DNA from: Burkholderiaceae bacterium
GTDB lineage: Bacteria; Pseudomonadota; Gammaproteobacteria; Burkholderiales; Burkholderiaceae_C
Direction: 5' to 3'
Length of the DNA stretch: 64,000 nucleotides
Assembly: GCA_016790575.1 (NCBI GenBank)
Contig: JAEUOU010000029.1
Span: 248,001-312,000 of the forward strand
The notes below the pieces were generated by a model that saw only the letters and a program-made list of their open reading frames with translations, was not told where the DNA came from and did no database searches. A program made the position numbers and the translations under genes. This document shows, piece after piece, positions 52,251 to 60,163 of the stretch (positions are counted from its first letter, which is position 1; each line of letters begins with the position of its first letter).

Positions 52251-52561
52251 TGTTTGTGGTCATCTTCCGCGCCACGGCGCGTGCCCTCGATGCCGACTAC
52301 GCCGCCACCGCCGCGCACCTGCGCGAACTGGCGCTGCGCGACTTCGGCTGCCTGGAGTTTCTCGCCGTCACGGAAGGCGAGCAGGAAATTGCGCTGTCCT
52401 ACTGGCCGGACGAGGCCAGCATCCGCGCCTGGAAGCAGCAGGCCGACCACCTGATGGCCCAGCGGCTCGGCCGTGAGCGCTGGTACAGCGACTACCGGGT
52501 GGAGATTGCCGAGGTCAGACGCCGTTATCAACGCGACACGGTTCACAGCAACCGTCGGTAG
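52250..52561 (+). CDS. Antibiotic biosynthesis monooxygenase (ABM)-domain protein
   Basis: 103 residues. MFVVIFRATARALDADYAATAAHLRELALRDFGCLEFLAVTEGEQEIALSYWPDEASIRAWKQQADHLMAQRLGRERWYSDYRVEIAEV is the ferredoxin-like ABM fold with the typical SYW and W/H residues. It is translationally coupled to the nitronate monooxygenase (shared base). The true substrate is unknown; members often act as cofactor-free quinol monooxygenases or just bind ligands. Confidence 0.86.
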   Translation: MFVVIFRATARALDADYAATAAHLRELALRDFGCLEFLAVTEGEQEIALSYWPDEASIRAWKQQADHLMAQRLGRERWYSDYRVEIAEVRRRYQRDTVHSNRR

Positions 52562-52590
52562 CGGTCGCTTCGGGGTGGTAGTCTCGCCCG

Positions 52591-53967
52591 ATGGCCAAAG
52601 AGAAAACGTACTTCGTCTGCAACGAATGCGGCGGCACCAGCGCGCGCTGGCTGGGCAAATGCCCGGCTTGCGGTGCGTGGAACACGCTGGTCGAGTCGGT
52701 GGCCGAGGCGGCCGCACCGGCAAAAAACCGCTTTGCCTCGCTGGCCCGGACCGCCGAAGTGGCGACGCTGGGCGAGATCGAGGCCAGCGATTTCGCGCGC
52801 ACCCCAACCGGGCATGACGAGCTGGACCGCGTGCTGGGCGGCGGCATCGTCGAGGGCGGCGTGGTGCTGATCGGCGGCGACCCCGGCATCGGCAAGTCCA
52901 CGCTGCTGTTGCAGGCGCTGGATTCGCTGCAGCGAAGCGCGCATCCCACGCTCTACGTCACCGGTGAGGAAAGCGGCGCGCAGGTCGCGCTGCGCGCACG
53001 GCGGCTGGGCCTGGACGGCTCGCAGGTGCAGGTGCTGGCCGAAATCCAGCTCGAAAAAATCCTCGCCACGCTGGAGTCCCGCAAACCGGCCATCGCGGTG
53101 ATCGACTCGATCCAGACGGTGTATTCGGATCAGCTCACCAGCGCACCGGGCTCGGTGGCGCAGGTACGCGAGTGCGCGGCGCACCTGACGCGCGCGGCCA
53201 AGGCCAGCGGCACGGCCATCGTGCTGGTGGGCCATGTCACCAAAGAAGGCGCGCTCGCCGGTCCGCGGGTGCTGGAGCACATGGTGGACACGGTGCTGTA
53301 TTTCGAAGGCGACACCCACAGCAGTTTCCGCCTGATCCGGGCGATCAAGAACCGCTTCGGCGCCGTGAACGAGATCGGTGTGTTCGCGATGACCGAACGC
53401 GGCCTCAAAGGAGTGGCCAACCCCAGCGCCATCTTCCTGAGCCAGCATGCCGAGCCGGTGCCGGGCAGCTGTGTGCTGGTCACGCTGGAGGGCACCCGCC
53501 CGCTACTGGTCGAAATCCAGGCGCTGGTGGACAGCGGTGGGCCCAGCCCGCGTCGCCTCAGTGTGGGGCTGGATCGCGATCGCCTGGCGATGCTGCTGGC
53601 CGTGTTGCACCGCCACGCCGGTGTCGCCTGCATGGATCAGGACGTGTTCGTCAACGCCGTGGGCGGTGTGCGCATCAGCGAGCCGGCGGCCGATCTGGCG
53701 GTGATGCTGGCCATCACGTCCAGCTTGCGTGGCAAGGCGCTGCCCAAAGGCTTTCTAGCCTTCGGCGAGGTTGGCCTGGCTGGCGAGGTGCGGCCCGCGC
53801 CGCGCGGGCAGGAGCGGCTGAAGGAAGCGGCCAAGCTCGGGTTTTCGGTGGCGGTGGTGCCCAAGTCCAATGCACCGAAGAAGCACGACAAGGCCTTCGA
53901 GGGCCTGACCATTCACCCGGTGGACCGGATCGAAGAGGCGATGGCGCTGGTGCGAGAAATAGGCTGA
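52591..53967 (+). CDS. radA: DNA repair protein RadA
   Basis: 458 residues. The N-terminal zinc finger YFVCNECGGTSARWLGKCPACGAWNTL, Walker A GGDPGIGKSTLLLQ, the RadA-specific KNRFGAVNEIGVF motif, and the Lon-like C-terminal domain (LPKGFLAFGEVGLAGEVRPA) are all present. RadA is a RecA-like helicase that drives branch migration in recombination. It starts 29 bp after the ABM gene. In many Burkholderiales I recall it close to lplT-alr; here it is 40 kb away. Confidence 0.96.
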   Translation: MAKEKTYFVCNECGGTSARWLGKCPACGAWNTLVESVAEAAAPAKNRFASLARTAEVATLGEIEASDFARTPTGHDELDRVLGGGIVEGGVVLIGGDPGIGKSTLLLQALDSLQRSAHPTLYVTGEESGAQVALRARRLGLDGSQVQVLAEIQLEKILATLESRKPAIAVIDSIQTVYSDQLTSAPGSVAQVRECAAHLTRAAKASGTAIVLVGHVTKEGALAGPRVLEHMVDTVLYFEGDTHSSFRLIRAIKNRFGAVNEIGVFAMTERGLKGVANPSAIFLSQHAEPVPGSCVLVTLEGTRPLLVEIQALVDSGGPSPRRLSVGLDRDRLAMLLAVLHRHAGVACMDQDVFVNAVGGVRISEPAADLAVMLAITSSLRGKALPKGFLAFGEVGLAGEVRPAPRGQERLKEAAKLGFSVAVVPKSNAPKKHDKAFEGLTIHPVDRIEEAMALVREIG

Positions 53968-54043
53968 TGCGGCAGGTATAGTGCTTGCCTCTTCGCGGTG
54001 AAAGGCGGGGCGCCTGTTGACCGGTTAACAGCTTGGATTTCTC

Positions 54044-54829
54044 TTGAACAGCTTTCTTCATTCTCTCCGCAGGGCGATCATCAAAAGCCATCGCAAGGCG
54101 CTGGCTCGTGAAGTATTCAGCAGGCATGCCGGCGTCATACAGCGCGGGCCCTTTGCCGGTATTCGGTTCAATGGAGATGCCAATATCAGCCAGTCCGCGC
54201 ATGGTCTGAAAATCTACGGCCTTTACGAAGAACCGGTCTGCGACTGGCTTCTTGCCGCGCTGACATCAATGACAGGCGATGGGCCGCGCACCTTCGTCGA
54301 TGTGGGTGCGGGGGATGGTTATTACCCCGTTTCGCTGCTGGCCAAGGGTTTTTGCGAGCAAGCGGTGGCTTTTGAAGCCACCGAGACCGGGCGCATGGCC
54401 ATCGCGCGGAACGCCGAACTCAACCAGGTTTCCAAGGCATTGCGTGCTCTGGGTGCAGCGGAGGGTGATTTCGCCGCCCAGCTGCAATCACTCGGACTTG
54501 ACGGTGCGCGGACCGTAGTGCTCATGGACGTGGAAGGGGCTGAGTTTCAACTCCTGAATGCCTCGGCATTGCATCAGTTGAAGGGTGCCTTCATCGCGGT
54601 GGAACTGCATGACCGGTATGGTCGGGTGGATGCTTCGGCCCGCCAGCGGCTTGTCGACAGCCTGTCCGCGAACTGGACGGTCGAGGTGGTTCGCGACCGC
54701 GCCCGTGACTGGTCCCCGCTCAACGAGTTGACGGCCTGGCATGACCTTGATCGCGCGGTGCTGCTCTCGGAGGGCCGCAAGATCATCGGCGAGTGGCTGT
54801 TCGCCCGACCCGGCAGCGCGCCGACGTAG
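54044..54829 (+). CDS. FkbM-family methyltransferase
   Basis: 261 residues from a TTG start. Motif I FVDVGAGDGYYPVSLLAKG, then AFEATETGRMAIARNAEL, and VVLMDVEGAEFQLLNASAL are the FkbM fold. Family members O-methylate sugars in lipopolysaccharide, glycans or antibiotics. Codon use here looks less extreme in GC than in radA. Its neighbourhood includes an O-antigen ligase 2 kb away, which would fit a role in surface glycans, but this is speculation. Confidence 0.83.
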   Translation: MNSFLHSLRRAIIKSHRKALAREVFSRHAGVIQRGPFAGIRFNGDANISQSAHGLKIYGLYEEPVCDWLLAALTSMTGDGPRTFVDVGAGDGYYPVSLLAKGFCEQAVAFEATETGRMAIARNAELNQVSKALRALGAAEGDFAAQLQSLGLDGARTVVLMDVEGAEFQLLNASALHQLKGAFIAVELHDRYGRVDASARQRLVDSLSANWTVEVVRDRARDWSPLNELTAWHDLDRAVLLSEGRKIIGEWLFARPGSAPT

Positions 54830-54893
54830 TCGTCGAACGCCAGTCTCTCGGGCCGGATGGTGTTGGTGGTGTGAAATCCTGAGGTGGGTTCCG

Positions 54894-55328
54894 GTGAAGT
54901 ACTTGTTCGCAGTTTTCGGTCTGGTAGCGATTGTTGTGGCCTTTCTTCAGTACGGGTGGGCCGGTGTGGCAGTAGTGGCCGGTGCCATCCTGATGTGGAT
55001 ACTGCTTCATTTCACCCGATTGATGACCATCCTGAAAAGGGCCGCCGACCGCCCGATCGGGTACGTGGACAGTGCCGTCATGCTCAACGCCAAGCTCAAG
55101 ACCGGGGTGACGCTGATGCATGTCATCGCCATGACCCGGTCCCTGGGCGCATTGCGCTCGCCCAAGGACGAACAGCCGGAGTTTTTCCGCTGGACTGACA
55201 GCGGCGACTCCCATGTGACTTGCGAGTTCCGCGAGGGCAAACTGGTGCAGTGGACCCTGGTGCGCCCCCCGCCGGAGGCTGAGGCGCCAGCCGATGCCAC
55301 CACAAGCATGGTTCAGTCCGGATCGTAA
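54894..55328 (+). CDS. Hypothetical membrane-anchored protein
   Basis: 144 residues from GTG 54894, with GAGGTGGG upstream. Two hydrophobic segments at the N-terminus (KYLFAVFGLVAIVVAFLQYGW and VAVVAGAILMWILLHF) are followed by a soluble part (TGVTLMHVIAMTRSLGALRSPKDEQPEFFRWTDSGDSHVTCEFREGKLVQWTLVRPP) that looks like a small beta-rich domain. No family recognised; it lies just before ilvE. Function unknown. Confidence 0.7.
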   Translation: MKYLFAVFGLVAIVVAFLQYGWAGVAVVAGAILMWILLHFTRLMTILKRAADRPIGYVDSAVMLNAKLKTGVTLMHVIAMTRSLGALRSPKDEQPEFFRWTDSGDSHVTCEFREGKLVQWTLVRPPPEAEAPADATTSMVQSGS

Positions 55329-55383
55329 AATCCGGTCGGCGCAGCATTGCGACGCGACCCGAATTTCCTTCAAAGGATCAACC

Positions 55384-56322
55384 ATGAGCCCCGTAATTCC
55401 CTCGATGTCCGACCGCGACGGCAAAATCTGGATGGACGGCCAGATGGTCGACTGGCGCGATGCCAAAATCCATGTGCTGACCCACACCCTGCACTACGGC
55501 TGTGGCGCCTTCGAGGGCGTGCGCGCGTACAACACCGTCAATGGCACGGCCATCTTCCGGTTGCAGGAGCACACCGAGCGCCTGTTCAACAGCGCCAAGA
55601 TCCTGCGCATGAAGATCCCGTTCACTCAGGAACAGGTGAACGAGGCCCAAGTCGCCGTTGTCCGCGAGAACAATCTGGCAAGCTGCTACCTGCGGCCGCT
55701 GACCTGGATCGGCGACAAGAAGTTGGGCGTCTCGCCCAGGGGCAACACCATCCACCTGATGGTGGCGGCCTGGGCCTGGGGCGCCTACCTCGGCGAAGAG
55801 GGCATGGCGCGGGGCATCCGCGTCAAGACCAGCAGCTACACCCGCCACCATGTCAACATCACCATGACGCAGGCCAAGGCGGTGAGCAACTACAGCAACT
55901 CCATCCTGGCCAACATGGAAGCCCTGGACGACGGTTACGACGAAGCCCTGCTGCTGGACAGCGCGGGTTTTGTCTCCGAAGGCGCCGGCGAGAACGTGTT
56001 TGTCATCAAGAACGGCGTGGTCTACACGCCGGACCTGTCGGCGGGCGCGCTCAACGGCATCACGCGCAACACCGTGTTCCACATCTGCAAGGACTTGGGC
56101 ATCGAGGTGGTGCAAAAGCGCATCACGCGCGATGAGATTTATATCGCCGACGAAGCGTTTTTCACCGGTACCGCGGCCGAGGTGACGCCCATCCGCGAGC
56201 TGGACCGTGTGGAAATCGGTGCCGGCAGCCGCGGCCCGGTGACGGAGAAGATCCAGAGCGCGTTCTTCGACATCGTCAACGGCCGCAACCCGAAATACGC
56301 CCACTGGCTGACCAAGGTCTGA
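55384..56322 (+). CDS. ilvE: Branched-chain amino acid aminotransferase IlvE
   Basis: 312 residues, fold type IV PLP enzyme. IHVLTHTLHYGCGAFEGVRAYNT, the PLP lysine region TMTQAKAVSNYSNSILANMEALDDGYDEALLLD, then GFVSEGAGENVFVIKNG and EAFFTGTAAEVTPIREL are IlvE hallmarks. It catalyses the last step of leucine, isoleucine and valine synthesis and the first of their breakdown. The zinc-finger protein gene follows 14 bp downstream. Confidence 0.96.
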   Translation: MSPVIPSMSDRDGKIWMDGQMVDWRDAKIHVLTHTLHYGCGAFEGVRAYNTVNGTAIFRLQEHTERLFNSAKILRMKIPFTQEQVNEAQVAVVRENNLASCYLRPLTWIGDKKLGVSPRGNTIHLMVAAWAWGAYLGEEGMARGIRVKTSSYTRHHVNITMTQAKAVSNYSNSILANMEALDDGYDEALLLDSAGFVSEGAGENVFVIKNGVVYTPDLSAGALNGITRNTVFHICKDLGIEVVQKRITRDEIYIADEAFFTGTAAEVTPIRELDRVEIGAGSRGPVTEKIQSAFFDIVNGRNPKYAHWLTKV

Positions 56323-56336
56323 AAGGGAGATACACC

Positions 56337-56543
56337 ATGACCCAAGCTGCAATCGAACTTCTGGCCAGCGACCTGAACGCCCAGGGCGGTGTTTACTGCC
56401 CCAGTCCGAAGGCCGACATGAAACTCTGGAACAGCCACCCGAAGGTTTATCTGGACGTGGCCCGAACCGGTGAAGCGAAATGCCCCTATTGCGGAACCGT
56501 CTACCGGCTCAAGGCGGGGGAAACGGTGGGACACGGCCACTGA
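56337..56543 (+). CDS. CHCC zinc-finger domain protein
   Basis: 68 residues. The metal ligands are Cys in GGVYCPSP, His in WNSHPKVYLDV and the pair CPYC near the end, the zf-CHCC (NDUFS6-like) pattern. Small proteins of this type follow ilvE in many beta- and gammaproteobacteria; the function is unclear. Overlap or translation coupling with ilvE is not seen. A weak terminator follows. Confidence 0.88.
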   Translation: MTQAAIELLASDLNAQGGVYCPSPKADMKLWNSHPKVYLDVARTGEAKCPYCGTVYRLKAGETVGHGH

Positions 56544-56551
56544 ACTCCAGC

Positions 56552-56569
56552 GACTCCGCCGGAGTCTTT
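56552..56569 (+). terminator. Possible weak terminator after the zinc-finger gene
   Basis: GACTCC (56552-56557), loop GCC and GGAGTC (56561-56566), followed by only three T. A short stem; medium confidence. It lies between the convergent zinc-finger and O-antigen ligase genes. Confidence 0.45.
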
Positions 56570-56618
56570 GCCGGTCAGCGCCAGCGGAGCCGCAGCAGGC
56601 GGCCTCTATGGCGAAAAC

Positions 56619-57848
56619 TCAGGCCATCGAGGGCTTGCGGCCGTCTGGTCCGGACGGCGGATCAGACGATGGTGCCAGCACGGCACGGCTGACCAACAGG
56701 GCAGTGACGAACGGCAACGAAAGACCGATTGCGGCGTCCCGCAGTGCGGAATTGAAGGATGCCCCCAGGGCCAGAATGACGATGGCGGCCAGACCCATGG
56801 CCCCGATGGCGTCACGCCGGCTCCAGCACCGGCCCGCTCCGGCCAGTACCAGTGCCAGCATGGCAATCAGGCCCGGGATTCCGGCCTGGGCGCCCATCCA
56901 GAGGTAGTCGTTGTGGGGCATGTTGATGTCACCGATGGCGGCGTCGGCACGCGCGCGCCACTGCCCATTCCAGCTGCCGATACCCCAACCCAGCACAGGC
57001 CGATCCGCCACCATCGCAGCCGTCTTGTCATAGAGGTGGTAGCGCACGCCCCAACTGTTGGTCATTTCCACCCGTTCGCTATCGGCCGCCCGCAGCTGAT
57101 TGAGGCCCCTCTCGAATTCGCGGGAAATGTCCGGCTGCAGTGTCAGCACTGCGCCAGCCAGCGCGGTTGTCGCCGCCACGGCGGAGATCAGCGGTCGCCA
57201 GGCGTTTCGCCAGCGGTGCACGGCCAGCAAGGCCATCGCGAAAACAGCTGCAATCATGGAGGTGCGAGACGGCAGGACAACCACTATCTGCGCGATGCAG
57301 GCCATCGCTCCGATCAGCAAAAGCGCACTCTGCTTCCATGGGGCTTGCTCGAACGCCACTCGCACGGCGAGCACGGCCAGAAGGGCATAGATCAGCGCGT
57401 TCGAAATCGACTTGTTGCCATGGTGGCTGATCAGGCTGCGCCACAGATCGGACGGCGGAAGACCGATTACCCCATTCACAGCAGCAATTGCCAGCCCGGC
57501 AAGACCGCCGATGACCAGGCCCCGCAGCCCTGACGACAGCTCTCGCTCATCCAGCGCGGCGACAACCAGGAAGGTGAGGGCTATACGAAGGCCATGAAAC
57601 AGGTTGCTGGGTGTTTCCGCGAAATAGGCCGGCTGCGCAGCGAGACAGAAAACTGTCCAGCCGACGAAACCGGCCACGGGCCACCAGTACGGACTGTGCC
57701 GGATGCGTCGGCCCCGCTCAGCCCACCGGCCGCCAGCCAGCAGCGCAGCCAGCAGTGCCAGGAACGTCAGGTAGTTCACCCCGATGGGAAGAAACAGCAA
57801 AGCGCCCCACGCGAATGCCATCCAGGAGACCAGGTGCGTGCGAAACAT
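56619..57848 (-). CDS. O-antigen ligase / polymerase-family membrane protein (WaaL/Wzy-like)
   Basis: 409 residues and about ten hydrophobic segments. The Wzy_C signature region is DINMPHNDYLWMGAQAGIPGLIAMLAL with the HND motif; GVRYHLYDKTAAMVADRPVLGWGIGSWNG lies in the large periplasmic loop. It ligates or polymerises O-antigen or teichuronate-type glycan at the inner membrane outer face. The start at 57848 is preceded by the terminator of the sensor kinase gene. Confidence 0.85.
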   Translation of the reverse strand: MFRTHLVSWMAFAWGALLFLPIGVNYLTFLALLAALLAGGRWAERGRRIRHSPYWWPVAGFVGWTVFCLAAQPAYFAETPSNLFHGLRIALTFLVVAALDERELSSGLRGLVIGGLAGLAIAAVNGVIGLPPSDLWRSLISHHGNKSISNALIYALLAVLAVRVAFEQAPWKQSALLLIGAMACIAQIVVVLPSRTSMIAAVFAMALLAVHRWRNAWRPLISAVAATTALAGAVLTLQPDISREFERGLNQLRAADSERVEMTNSWGVRYHLYDKTAAMVADRPVLGWGIGSWNGQWRARADAAIGDINMPHNDYLWMGAQAGIPGLIAMLALVLAGAGRCWSRRDAIGAMGLAAIVILALGASFNSALRDAAIGLSLPFVTALLVSRAVLAPSSDPPSGPDGRKPSMA

Positions 57849-57876
57849 CGGGCGATTCTAGATACCTTGAGGCGCA

Positions 57877-57904
57877 GAAAAAAATGCCACCCGAAGGTGG
57901 CATT
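57877..57904 (-). terminator. Intrinsic terminator of the two-component system genes
   Basis: On the minus strand ATGCCACC (57903-57896), loop TTCG and GGTGGCAT (57891-57884) form a perfect 8-bp stem, followed by at least seven T. It lies 190 bp downstream of the sensor kinase stop. Confidence 0.85.
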
Positions 57905-58024
57905 CAAGTCCCCGAAGGGACGACGTCGGGAGACGATTTCCTCAGGAAGGAATGAACCGGTTTTCCGATTCCCCGTTGGGTGTGACAGCGTCAGGTGGAC
58001 TATAGGGGCACGGAATGTGGATTA

Positions 58025-58044
58025 CCCCCCATGAACGTGGGGGG
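58025..58044. other. Strong G/C hairpin downstream of the sensor kinase gene
   Basis: CCCCCCA (58025-58031), loop TGAACG, TGGGGGG (58038-58044): a perfect 7-bp inverted repeat without a T run, 46 bp past the kinase stop. It may protect or pause the transcript. The rest of 57905-58089 shows no gene. Confidence 0.5.
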
Positions 58045-58089
58045 CTTGCGACGGGCGCCGGCAGTAAAGCGGCGAAGCTGCGCATTTGT

Positions 58090-59349
58090 TCACGAACGCT
58101 CGTGCGGAAGTCGAACCACGAATTCGGCGCCACCGCCGACGCGGTCCAGGCAGGACACCGAGCCACCATGCCGTTGAGCGATCGATTTCACCAGTGCCAG
58201 TCCCAGTCCCACGCCACCTTCGCGCTCGCTGCTGCCGGGCAGTCGGTAAAAGGGCTCGAAGATCCGCTCGCGTTGGTCCGGCGGGACACCCGGGCCGCGG
58301 TCGCCGACCCGGATCGTGACCCCGCCGGGGTCGGTGCCGAGCTCGACGCGAATGTCTTCGCGGCGATCGGCGCCCCCGTGGCGGCGCGCGTTCTCCAGCA
58401 GATTGCGCAACAGGCGACGAAGCAGCCGCGTCTCACCCCGCAGCACAATCGTATGGCCTTGCGGCAGCTCCAGCTGGGCGTCGACGCGTGCCGCCTCCTC
58501 GGCCGCGAGACCGACCAGATCAACCGACTCCACCGGTCCCAGCCCGGGGTCGGGGCTGTCGAGCCGGCTGGCCATCAGGATTTCGTCAATGAGTTGGTCC
58601 AGCTCGCCGATGTTTCGGCTGATTTCGTCGCGGATCGCCGGCGTGGGGTTCTGGCGCTGCAATTCCAGTGCCATGCGGATACGGGCCAGCGGTGAACGCA
58701 ATTCATGAGACGCGTTGGCGAGCAAGGTCTTCTGGGCGCCCAAAAGGGCCTTTTGCGTTTGCATGAGCGCCTCAACTTTTTCGGCGGCGGCGTTGAAATG
58801 CCGGGCCAGATCGGCGACCTCGTCCTGCCCGCCCTCGGGAACCCGTTCGGCAAGATCGCCGTTACCCCAGCGCTGTACACCCTGCTGTAGTGTTTCCAGA
58901 CGGTGGGTCAGACGACGCGCGACCGGATACAGCCCCGCAGCGACCGCTACGGCGACCAGACCCAGCAACCAGAAATAGCCATAGGGTGGCCGGTACCAGG
59001 GTGGCGCCAGGGGCGCCGGCGGACGAGCGCCTCCGCTCCCTCGCGGGGGCATTTGCAGCCACAGCGTCTGCCCGTCGGACAGCTGAACCCGGAATTCGAT
59101 CCCGCCGCCGGGCATCCGGGCCGGCTGGGCCAGCGCGGAACCGATCAGCTCGCCGGCCGGATTGCGCACCGTCACCTCGCGGGGCGGTGGGGTTTGCAGC
59201 CGGTTGAATCGGACCGTCTCGCGCCAGGCCCAACCGGCCGCCAGTATCACCACGGCCACCGCAACAATGACGGCCAGCCAGATGCGCAGGTACAGGCGCC
59301 GTGCCAGCGCGGGGAAAAAGGCCACGGCGCTAATCCTGCTGACGGGCAA
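58090..59349 (-). CDS. Two-component sensor histidine kinase
   Basis: 419 residues. Transmembrane segments at about 22-42 and 124-144 flank a periplasmic loop of ~80 residues rich in Pro and Arg. HAMP follows (about 145-195), then the H-box ANASHELRSPLARIRM (His215), and the ATPase domain with LLRNLLENARRH, VGDRGPGVPPDQRERIFEPFYR and GVGLGLALVKSIAQRHGG. Its first 20 bp overlap the response regulator gene, so the pair is co-translated. The signal is unknown; the domain plan resembles CpxA/RstB-type kinases. Confidence 0.93.
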   Translation of the reverse strand: MPVSRISAVAFFPALARRLYLRIWLAVIVAVAVVILAAGWAWRETVRFNRLQTPPPREVTVRNPAGELIGSALAQPARMPGGGIEFRVQLSDGQTLWLQMPPRGSGGARPPAPLAPPWYRPPYGYFWLLGLVAVAVAAGLYPVARRLTHRLETLQQGVQRWGNGDLAERVPEGGQDEVADLARHFNAAAEKVEALMQTQKALLGAQKTLLANASHELRSPLARIRMALELQRQNPTPAIRDEISRNIGELDQLIDEILMASRLDSPDPGLGPVESVDLVGLAAEEAARVDAQLELPQGHTIVLRGETRLLRRLLRNLLENARRHGGADRREDIRVELGTDPGGVTIRVGDRGPGVPPDQRERIFEPFYRLPGSSEREGGVGLGLALVKSIAQRHGGSVSCLDRVGGGAEFVVRLPHERS

Positions 59350-60037
59350 ACACGTAGCCCACCCCCCGAACCGTCAGGATCCGTTTGGGGTTCTTGGCGT
59401 CCGCTTCTATGGCGGCGCGAATTCTGCCCACATGCACATCGATCGAGCGGTCGAAGGCTTCAAGCTCCCGGCCGCGGACAGCTTCCATGATCTGGTCGCG
59501 GGTCAGCACCCGCCCGGCCCGCTCCGCCAGGGTCATCAGCAGGTCGAACTGGTAGGACGTCATTTCCCTGGGCTCGCCGCCGACAGCCACGGTCCTGGCG
59601 TTGCGGTCGATTTCGAGCGAGCCGAATCGCAGCGTCCCCGCCGGTTCCGTGTTCGGCGATCCTTCGCGACGCCGCAGCACGGCCCGGATGCGAGCCAGCA
59701 GTTCCCGGGGTTCGAAGGGTTTGGGCAGGTAGTCGTCCGCACCGACTTCCAGTCCGATGACACGGTCCATGGGGTCGCCCTTGGCGGTCAGCATCAGGAT
59801 CGCGGTCGAACCCAGGGGGGGCGGCATGGCGCGGATACGGCGACACAGGTCCAGGCCGTCGCTGTCGGGCAGCATGAGATCCAGAATGATCAGTGCCGGG
59901 GGCCGCGCCTGGGCTTGGGCCAGGCCCGCCTGGCCGGTATCGGCGACACGACACGAGAAGCCGGACTGGCTCAGGTAGTCGCTGACCATGGATGCCAGTC
60001 GGTGGTCGTCCTCGATCATCAGCAGGTCGGTGCTCAT
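59330..60037 (-). CDS. OmpR-family response regulator
   Basis: 235 residues. Receiver domain with Asp9/Asp10-type acid pair (MIEDDHRL), phospho-acceptor Asp53 (LIILDLMLPDSDG), Thr/Lys (LTAKGDP, PKPFEP) and a C-terminal winged helix (LTLAERAGRVLTRDQIMEAVRGRELEAFDRSIDVHVGRIRAAIEADAKNPKRILTVRGVGYVFA). It is the partner of the kinase downstream. Divergent from the AMP ligase gene, with 126 bp between. Confidence 0.95.
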   Translation of the reverse strand: MSTDLLMIEDDHRLASMVSDYLSQSGFSCRVADTGQAGLAQAQARPPALIILDLMLPDSDGLDLCRRIRAMPPPLGSTAILMLTAKGDPMDRVIGLEVGADDYLPKPFEPRELLARIRAVLRRREGSPNTEPAGTLRFGSLEIDRNARTVAVGGEPREMTSYQFDLLMTLAERAGRVLTRDQIMEAVRGRELEAFDRSIDVHVGRIRAAIEADAKNPKRILTVRGVGYVFARQQD

Positions 60038-60163
60038 GGAATCAGTGTAGGGGCAGTTTCGTGCGGGCTGCGGGCATGGCGCCAGCCGGTGTGCGGGTTA
60101 TGTTGCCGTCCATGGTGACAGCATGAACCGCCCGGCGCTTGAAGCCGGGGTAAAGTTGGGTAA